From Cephalopachus bancanus (Eukaryota > Chordata > Mammalia > Primates > Tarsiidae): a stretch of 64,000 nucleotides of DNA. Location: assembly GCA_027257055.1 (NCBI GenBank), contig JAPVLO010000320.1, positions 310,001 to 374,000 on the forward strand, written 5' to 3'. The notes beneath the pieces were generated by a model, which worked only from the letters and a program-made list of their open reading frames with translations, was not told the origin of the DNA and ran no database searches. How positions within the stretch are numbered: the first letter of the stretch is position 1; each line of letters opens with the position of its first letter. Both the position numbers and the translations under genes were made by a program. Below are positions 57,182 through 64,000 of this stretch, in pieces.

Positions 57182-57295
57182 AACAAGGTCATGGACACTA
57201 GAATCAAACAGATGTGACTCTGCTGTGTGATGTTGGACAAGATATCAGTGTTTGCGAGTCATTAATCAGAATGCAATGTAATTTGTGTTTTTGAA

Positions 57296-57415
57296 GGCTA
57301 ACCGTGTGCCAGGTATAGTACAAGGACTTTCTGTGTATAATTTTTTTTCATCTCTCTACAGTAGTGAAAGGAAAAATAACCTTCTTTTTTATAGAAAAAG
57401 AAACGACGAGAAGAT
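57296..57415 (-). repeat. MIR element in PDLIM1 intron 5
   Basis: GCTAACCGTGTGCCAGGTAT and ACAAGGACTTTCTGTGTATA followed by TATAGAAAAAGAAAC correspond to the inverted 3' part of MIR. Confidence 0.6.
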
Positions 57416-57472
57416 GTTAAGAATTAAAAATGCCTCGAAGATATAATAGCTAAGCAAATAAAAATACTATCT

Positions 57473-57760
57473 GACTGGGCACAGTGGCTCATGCCTATAA
57501 TCCTAGCACTTTGAGATGCCGAGGTGAGAGGATTGCCTGAACTCACAGGTTCAAGATCAGCCTGGGCAACTTGGTGAGACCTCATGTCCACAATAAATCA
57601 AAAAATTAGCCGGGCATGGTGGTAAGAGCCTATAGTTCCAGCTACTTGGAAGGTTGAGATGGAAGGATCACCTGAGCCCAGCAGGTTGAGGCTACCATAG
57701 CTGTGACCAGCGTGCCACTGCACTCCAGCCTGGGCGACAGTGTGAGACTCCAACTCAAAA
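57473..57760 (+). mobile_element. Alu in PDLIM1 intron 5
   Basis: Full dimer with short tail; target duplication around TACTATCTGA / ACATTATCTGA. Confidence 0.92.
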
Positions 57761-57984
57761 GAAATACACATTATCTGATCATCAAAAGACAGTGTATTCA
57801 GATGCAGAAAGAAACCCACATCACAGTAAAAACAAAATCATTACAGTGCAGCATATGACAGCAACCAGATGAAGGTCACTTCCTACAGAGCAGAGGAAGA
57901 AATCTTTCTGCTGTCAGCTTGGTGCACACAAAATAAGCTCCTGGTAGGTGGGTGCTGCACTGCCCATGGCCCAGCATATCCCAT

Positions 57985-59104
57985 CTTTTTTTTTTTTTTG
58001 AGTTGGAGTCTCATTCCGTTGCCCAGACTGGAGTGCAGTAGCATGCTCACGGCCACCCCAGCGTTGACCTGCTGGGCTCAGGCAATCCTTCCCCTCAGCC
58101 TTCCAAGTAGCCGGTGAAAGGTAGTACCTACAGAAACTTAGAAGAAACTTACCTTATTCTTAGTTTAGTCTTTTTGCCTCAGCATAACCATTAGAAAGCG
58201 TTCATTCTACTGCAGGACAAGCAACAGCCTATCCCATCCACCGCCCCCAGGCAAATCTCCATCAGATGCAAGACCAGGACAGCCCAACCTTTCAATTCAT
58301 GGTTTAGGATAATAATCTCTAGTAAACTTTTAGGTTCCTTGTCAAGGCTGAAAATCAAAGATCACCCTTTTTCTGGCCAAAGTCATAAAAGTGATAAAAT
58401 GACCACCTTTGGTCAAGGAATTTGTGAATTGCAAATGTCCAACAAGTCTCTTGCAGGAACGCCCCCCTCCACGTGACACAAACTCCACCATGGCAGTAAT
58501 CATGCGACTAACCCACCCATCTGCCTGCTGTCCATCACCTGACATCAATGCCTGCGTTTGCCTGCCTCTTTGTGATGACGTGGAGCAGACCACCACCCGA
58601 TCACCTTAATGATCTCCCCCCATCAAGGGGAATGGTTAAAAGGACTCAACCACAAGCAACCGGGGGCCACTGCCTTGCTAGAGTCTGGTGTGGCCATGTG
58701 CTCTTTGAGCTATGGCTGTCGCCATGCTTCCTGGCTTTGGCCCCCTCCCTTACCTTGGGGAGGTGAATCTACTCTCCCCCTTCTCCTTCTCTCTCTAATT
58801 TGCTGTTACATAAACTTTTCTTTCTTTGCCTCTTTGTGTGTTGCAATTCTTTGCATTACTCAGATCTCTGGGTTACTGGTGCTACGCCTCCCCTCACCCC
58901 TCCAGCATGCCACCCTCACCCTATCCGGACCCTAACAGCTGGAACTACAGGCGCGCGCTACCATGCCTGGCTAATTTTTGATGTATTGTAGAGACGAGGT
59001 CTCGCCAAGTTGCCCGGGCTGGTCTCGAACCCGCAGGCTCAGGCCATCCACTCGCCTCGGCCTCCCAAAGTGCTGGGATGACAGGCTGAGCCACCCAGCC
59101 CGGT
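57985..59104 (-). mobile_element. Alu split by a solo LTR
   Basis: Right-arm part at 57985-58114 and remaining right arm plus left arm at 58938-59104. The LTR occupies 58115-58937. Confidence 0.93.
58115..58937 (+). mobile_element. Solo retroviral LTR inserted in an Alu
   Basis: 823 bp, begins TGAAAGGTAG and ends ...GGACCCTAACA. It interrupts an otherwise ordinary minus-strand Alu, with flanking GCCGG (58110-58114) and GCTGG (58938-58942) as a 5-bp target duplication bearing one CpG-type change. Contains GGTTAAAAGGACTC as a TATA-like box, a CTTTTCTTTC tract and the shared U5 block TCTTTGTGTGTTGCAA. It is in PDLIM1 intron 5 on the antisense strand. Confidence 0.9.
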
Positions 59105-59605
59105 CTTGCATCACATCTTAGGTAACAAAGCCCTGCATCATGGCAACGACTCATGCTGGCGAGCTGTCTGTGTGGCGATTGCTACGCCACCTCCCCCAAC
59201 ACTTGTGCTGCGCTGTTGGGCTTGTCAAGCTATGGCTCTGTGTCTCTTTCCCTGGACTGCGGCAGCACCTAGAGCCCAGAACCTTGTTTCATTTGCATTT
59301 CAATACCCCACAGAGCACAGCCCAGGGCCTACCAAATCACAGAGTCTCGATAAACACACGAAAATGAACGAGCAGATGCTACGGCAAATGCATGACGGTC
59401 TCTACATTAGTTCAACGCGCTTTGGCCCCAGAAGCTGGAGAAGCCGCTGCCCCGGGGGGCATTCTGAACAGGCATCTGTGAGCATCCTAGGCCCCAGGAG
59501 AGATTCTGTAAAATTCACAGGCCAGGCTCTCCCGCAGATGGGCTGAGTAAGCATCTCTCGGTGCAGGAAATTCCATTCTACACCCCTGGTTAAACTCACT
59601 TCTTT

Positions 59606-59891
59606 TTTTTTTTTTTTTGAGTTGGAGTCTCACTCTGTCGCCCAGACCGGAGTGCAGTGGCCCCTCCCGGCCACCGCAGCCTCGACCTGCTGGGCTCCGG
59701 CGATCCTTCCGCCTCAGCCTTCCAAGTAGCCGGAATTACAGGTATGCGCTACCACACCCGGCTAATTTTTGGATTTATTGTAGAGATGAGGTCTCGCTGT
59801 CCAGGCGGGTCTCGAACCCGCGGGCTCAGGCAAGCCACTCACCTCAGCCTCCCAAAGTGCTGGGATTACAGGCTGAGCCACCGAGCCCGGC
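59606..59891 (-). mobile_element. Alu, 5-bp-deletion subgroup
   Basis: Near-consensus; perfect 16-bp target duplication TTAAACTCACTTCTTT. Confidence 0.97.
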
Positions 59892-59924
59892 TTAAACTCA
59901 CTTCTTTAGAGTGAAGCAGCTGTT

Positions 59925-60105
59925 CTCGAACTTTATTGTGCATCGAAATCATACCAGAGGGTTTGTCAAACTGCAGGTTGCTGGGCCTCATCCCCGGAGT
60001 TTTGGATTCAGAGGGCCCAGGATGGGGCCTGAGAATCTGCCTCTCCATCAAGCTCCCAGAAGCTGCAGGAACATAAGTCCCTGGGCCAAGAACCGCTGGA
60101 CAAGA
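59925..60105 (+). mobile_element. MER5A-type hAT element
   Basis: Begins GCTGTTCTCGAACTTTATTG and contains TTGCTGGGCCTCATCCCC, GATTCAGAGGGCCCAGGATG and GAGAATCTGCCTCTC, ending near AAGAACCGCTG. These are the recognisable landmarks of the MER5A non-autonomous hAT family common in mammals. It lies in PDLIM1 intron 5. Confidence 0.85.
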
Positions 60106-60300
60106 GCAAACAAGTGACTTTCTGTGTCAGGAGAGGAGGTAAAGAGAGGGTCATCCCATGACTACAGTCATGTGGGCTGACAGCTGGGAGTCCTGGCCCT
60201 CTTGTCCTTTAGAAGACAAGTCCCCATATGCTGACCGGTGCTTCTCAACCAAAAACGGAGACACGCGTTCAGGTAATGGCATTTAAGAAATGCTGAGGTG

Positions 60301-60430
60301 TTTTGTTTGTTTTAAGAAATGGGGTCTTGTTATGTTGACGAGGCTGGTCTCAAACTCCTGGACATAAGTGACCTTCCCACCTTAGCCTCCCAAGTAGTTG
60401 GGATACAGGCAGGAGCCACCATGCCCAACC
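60301..60430 (-). mobile_element. Free left Alu monomer (FLAM-like)
   Basis: AGAAATGGGGTCTTGTTATG ... GCCACCATGCCCAACC. Left arm only, pan-primate type. Confidence 0.78.
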
Positions 60431-60522
60431 ACACTGGGCATTTAGAATGCCTCTGGCTGGCATAGTTTACTGTGTATTTTGCCCACCCTTATCCCTTCCC
60501 ACCCTTGCCATGTTTCCTGCTT

Positions 60523-60725
60523 GTCAGGGGTTCTCTACGGGGGATGATTTTGTCTCCCCGACAGCCGTTTGGGTTGCCACACTGGAGGGGAGTGCTACTA
60601 GCAACAAGTGGGTAGAGGCCAGGGATGCTGCCTAACATCCCAAATGCACTGGGCAGTCCCACAACAAGGACTCCTACGGCCAAAATGTCAACAGCACCAA
60701 GCTGAGAAGTCCTGCTCTCAGAGGG
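60523..60725 (+). mobile_element. MER20-type hAT element
   Basis: Contains GGGTAGAGGCCAGGGATGCT, GCCTAACATCCCAAATGCAC, CACAACAAGGACTCC and AAAATGTCAACAGCACCAAG, the conserved blocks of MER20, a placental-mammal hAT-Charlie derivative. MER20 copies are known elsewhere as occasional enhancers; nothing here shows such activity. Located in PDLIM1 intron 5. Confidence 0.85.
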
Positions 60726-60913
60726 GTAGACGCCCCCATCCACAGACTTGGCCCAAAGGAATGTGAGCAGATGAGAGTCTTGTCCAGACAAAAGCACCAG
60801 GTGCACTTGGAAGGCTTGACCCTGTCCCCTGGAGCTCCTGCCCTCTGCCATGAAGACAGCTAACACCCAGAGAGCACCTCTTCCATCACTGTGCTTCTGG
60901 AATGAGAAGACTT

Positions 60914-61162
60914 GTCCGGGCTCAGTGGTTCAGCCTGTAATCCCAACACTTTGGGAGGCCGCGGCGAGTGGGTTGCCTGAGCCTGCGGGTTCGAGACCCA
61001 CCTGGGCAACTTGGCGAGACCTCGTCTCTACAATAAATCAGAAATCAGCTGGACATGGTAGCGCATGCCTGTAGTTCCAGCTACTTGGAAGGCTGAGGCG
61101 GAAGGATTGCCGGAGCCCAGCAGGTCGAGGCTGCGGTGGCCAGGAGCATACCACTGCACTCA
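60914..61162 (+). mobile_element. Alu, 3'-truncated
   Basis: Ends at CCACTGCACTC without the final 40 bases or A-tail, replaced by AACAGTCCTTTTG. Probably a later deletion. Confidence 0.9.
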
Positions 61163-61522
61163 ACAGTCCTTTTGTGGTGTTCAGGGCACAGCCTCCCAGG
61201 CCTCCCCACTCAGAGCTGGGACCCTCCTGCACTGGGAAACTGATGCACACACGTGTCCACCTGGGAACACATGACACGGGGTAGAAATCAGGAGGCTCCC
61301 CTGTGTTAACTCATGAGCTCTACAGACTGAACTGGGGAAGACTCGTTCTGTCCCCAAAGCAGATACACCAGGGAAGCCACCTGGTACTTCTGTTATACCT
61401 AAGTCCAAGGCGCCTTTTTGTCCTCTCCAACTTCCTCCCTCCCTTTCGTAGAAGTCCACAGCCCCAAACTTGACCATCAGAGTTTTTCTGCACTAATTTT
61501 GATTTTTTTAAATGCTGCATTT

Positions 61523-61811
61523 GGCCAGGTAAGGTGGCTCAGCCTGTCATCCCAGCACTTTGGGTGGCCACGGCGAGTGGACTGCCTGAGCCTGAAGGTT
61601 TGAGACCCACCCGGGGAACTTGGTGAGACCTTGTCTCTACAATAAATCAAAAAATTAGCCGGGCATGGTGGCCCACACCTGTAGTTCCAGCTACTTGGAA
61701 GGCTGAGGCGGAAGGATCGCCAGAGCCCAGCAGGTTGAGGCTGGGGTGGCTGTGAGCGTGCCACTGCATTCCAGTCTGGGCGACGGAGTGAGACTCCAAC
61801 TCAGAAAAAAA
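61523..61811 (+). mobile_element. Alu
   Basis: Full dimer; target duplication AAATGCTGCATT / AAATGCTACATT. Confidence 0.95.
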
Positions 61812-62476
61812 AATGCTACATTAAAACATCATTTTTGTCTTGAATATTGTGTTTTCTAGAGCTTCCTTTAATTTGCACCCAAGGCAATGCTTTCTTACCT
61901 CACCCTAATCCTGGCCCTGCCTACAGGGATCTCAGAGGGGCACGGGTGGGCAACTTCTCCAAGCATTGTGCCTCAAACAGCACAAGTGGGCGATCCTCAA
62001 TATCCGGCTGATGGTGCTGGAGCCACCTTGGCTGGCTGCCCCATGAGAGAGGGAAATGGCAGTATCTCTGAATACCTGGACAGCCTGGAAAGGCTCTGAC
62101 TGTGCTGAGACAACCAGCTTTACGAGGTCGGCAGCTCTCATGGGATAGGCTGTCTCGTCCACATAACACTATCCATCAGTAGAAACTCCAGCAAGATGGA
62201 AGAGAGGCGCCAAGAGGGAAGATTGAGAGAAGTCCAGGAGGGACATGGGATCCTCGCTTGATAGGGGACTCCCTCTTCTTTTGGGATTGCAGAGATGTGA
62301 ACTGGATACAGGTGGGCACGGCTGAGACAGGCAGCTGCCTGCAGGATGCCACAGGCTGCAGCCTTTCAATCCTGCAGCACCACCTGCTGGCTCAAGGAAT
62401 TTTTTCTCTCACTTATCAAGCCAACTCTCAATTCAAAGAAATCACTTTCTTTCTTCTCAACTAAATATTCGCTTCC
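61812..62476. other. PDLIM1 intron 5 sequence, unassigned
   Basis: Moderate GC. No PDLIM1 exon, no repeat recognised. Confidence 0.35.
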
Positions 62477-62783
62477 GACTGGGTGCGGCGACTCACACCT
62501 GTCATCCCAGCACTTTGGGAGGCGGGGACGAGAGGAGGGCCTGAGTTCAAGGTTCAAAACCAGCCTTAGCAACATGGTGAGACCTCATCTCTATGATAAA
62601 AAACTGGCTGGGCATGGTGGAACATGCCAGTGGTTCCAGCTACTTGGAAGGATGAGGCGGAAGGATCATGCCTGAACCCAGCAGGTGGAGGCTATGGTGG
62701 CCATGAGCATGCCACTGCACACCAGCCTGGGCTACAGAGTGAGACTCCGACTCCAAATATATATATATATATATATATATATA
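62477..62783 (+). mobile_element. Alu with (TA)n tail
   Basis: Older dimer; its tail has become a TA microsatellite. Confidence 0.9.
62757..62783. repeat. (TA)n in an Alu tail
   Basis: About 13 TA units replace the A-tail of the Alu at 62477. Confidence 0.95.
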
Positions 62784-62974
62784 GCTTCCTTTGAACTCGG
62801 GACAGCTAGAAAAAGTTCCAAATTTCTCTTCTTCCAGTAAGCCCTTCATCTCAAATATTTCTGGGAAATAAAAGTGCAAATGAGTTCAACAAAACACAGC
62901 TGTTCTTCTATCCACTTCACCGCTCAACAACATTCTGTGGCTCCCTACTGCCTTAGAATCATGCTTACAATTCT

Positions 62975-63110
62975 TTTTTTTTTTTTTTTTTGGTAGAGAT
63001 GAGATCTCTCTATGTTACCCAGGCTGCTGTCAAACTCCTGTGTTCAAGCAATCTCCCGCCTCGGCCTCCCAAATTGCTGGGCTTGTTGACATGAGTCACT
63101 ACACCCAGCC
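62975..63110 (-). mobile_element. Free left Alu monomer (FLAM-like)
   Basis: Flanked by a ~20-base imperfect target duplication (GAATCATGCTTACAATTCTT / GGATCATGCTCACGATTCTT), so it inserted as a monomer. Confidence 0.88.
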
Positions 63111-63309
63111 AGGATCATGCTCACGATTCTTATAGCACCGGGTGGTCCTCCATGATATGACACCAAACCATCTGGGATCTTCCTGGATCCCAGGCACCAT
63201 CCACAATGAGCCTCAACACTTGCTGGGCAAGTCTCCGCCTTTCTCATCTCAGAGCCTCAGGATGTGTTTTTTCTGAGTGCCTGACATTTCCTTCCAGACC
63301 TACACTCAC

Positions 63310-64000
63310 TAAAAGTCTTTTTCTAGAGGCAGATAAATGCATAAACAAAATGTAGTACATGCAGTGGAATGGTATTCAGTCTTAAAACGGAAGAAAATTC
63401 TGACACATGCTACAGGATGGATGAACTTTTTTTTTCTGAGTCGGAGTCTCACTCCATCGCCCATGCTGGAGTACAGTGGCACGCTCACGGCCACCCCAGC
63501 GTTGACCTGCTGGGCTCCGGCGATCCTTCCGCCTCAGTCTTCCAAGTAGCGGAAACTACAGGCATGCACTACTACGCCCGGTTAATTTATTTTTATTTTT
63601 ATTTTATTGTAGAGACAAAGTCTCCCCAATTTGTCCAGGCTGGTCTCGAACCCACGGGCTCAGTCAATCCACCCACCTCGGCCTCCCAAACTGCTGGGAT
63701 GACAAGCTGAGCCAACAAGCCCAGTCAACATGGATGAATTTTGAGGATATCTTGCTAAGTGGTATAAGTCAGTCAGAAAAGGCCACATACCGTCTGATTC
63801 CACTCATAGAAGAGTTTAGGGCTGTCAAATTCAAAAAGGCAAAAAGTAAAAAGGTGGCTGCCGGGAACTGGGAAAAGTGGGGACTGGGAAGATATTATTT
63901 AACGGGAAGAAAATTCCAGTTTTATAAGCAGACAGAGTCCCGTGGATGGATAATGGGGATGGTAGCACAATGACAAGAATGTACTTGATGCCACCTAACT
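63310..64000 (+). mobile_element. Old L1 3' end, cut by window edge
   Basis: AAAATTCTGACACATGCTAC, GATGAATTTTGAGGATATCT, GGTATAAGTCAGTCAGAAAA and GGATGGATAATGGGGATGGT are the 3' wording of an old L1M element. An Alu (63428-63726) splits it. Antisense within PDLIM1 intron 5. Confidence 0.75.
63428..63726 (-). mobile_element. Alu in old L1
   Basis: Full dimer; target duplication GGATGAACTTT / GGATGAATTTT. Confidence 0.93.

Noticed and set aside
1..64000. CRISPR array, operon, tRNA or rRNA gene, or a new multi-gene system
   Set aside because: The DNA is interspersed-repeat-rich primate sequence. Regularly spaced similar blocks are Alus, and nothing resembled a tRNA or rRNA gene beyond 7SL-derived Alu sequence.
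57600..64000. Further PDLIM1 exons
   Set aside because: The minus strand was read for the expected preceding exon (VYKMLQEKQE-type sequence) and it was not found; the intron appears to extend beyond the window.

Overview
The window reads as nuclear DNA from a non-anthropoid primate, most likely a strepsirrhine (lemur-type) genome. It is packed with 7SL-derived Alu dimers (about 60 copies, roughly a quarter of the bases). Their diagnostic positions (right-arm start GAGTTGGAGTCTCACTC in antisense, ATTTATTGTAGAGA linker, CTTGGAAGGCTGAGG) differ from human Alu families. A few older AluJ/FLAM-like copies are also present. The only recognisable functional gene is the 3' end of PDLIM1 on the minus strand (57078 down to about 56070). 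Its two terminal coding exons are intact and encode the C-terminal LIM domain of the actin-associated protein CLP36. The remaining PDLIM1 exons lie beyond the right edge.

Layout: 1-5800 holds L1 fragments and Alus. 5800-15260 is mixed, with retroviral LTRs, a trace of a retroviral envelope membrane segment and many Alus. 15260-18570 is AT-rich and poorly assigned. 18570-27390 is one long, old, plus-strand L1 (5' repeat units, ORF1-like region, ORF2, 3' end), interrupted by four Alus and a Tigger-like DNA element. 29248-29434 is a single relic exon matching exon 7 of a CYP2C gene (minus strand). 31600-38300 holds L1 3' ends, LTR and retroviral remnants and Alus. 38921-40225 is a hAT transposase fossil. 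40430-43700 is a CpG island containing an unprocessed CYP1B1 pseudogene (minus strand). 44000-56000 holds MIR, L1, Tigger, retroviral integrase-like and LTR debris, plus a striking ~180-bp inverted repeat at 53602-54430. 56070-64000 is PDLIM1 3'UTR, two exons and intron 5, which carries a solo LTR nested in an Alu, MER5A- and MER20-type elements and an old L1 3' end.

Context: in human, PDLIM1 lies next to the CYP2C cluster on 10q23.33, and the CYP2C exon relic fits that synteny. CYP1B1 is on another chromosome in human, so its copy here is a transposed duplicate. Both P450 pieces are non-coding now: CYP2C exon 7 has lost one base, and the CYP1B1 copy has several in-frame stops and frameshifts and lacks the haem-binding exon.

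No new multi-gene system was found. The notable features are genome-architecture ones: the near-perfect inverted repeat, the LTR-in-Alu nesting, an inverted L1 5' unit embedded in L1 ORF2, a segmentally repeated L1 piece, an Alu sublineage with a 5-bp deletion, and the CpG-rich P450 pseudogene abutting a hAT fossil. All family assignments are from recognition by eye; no database search was run.
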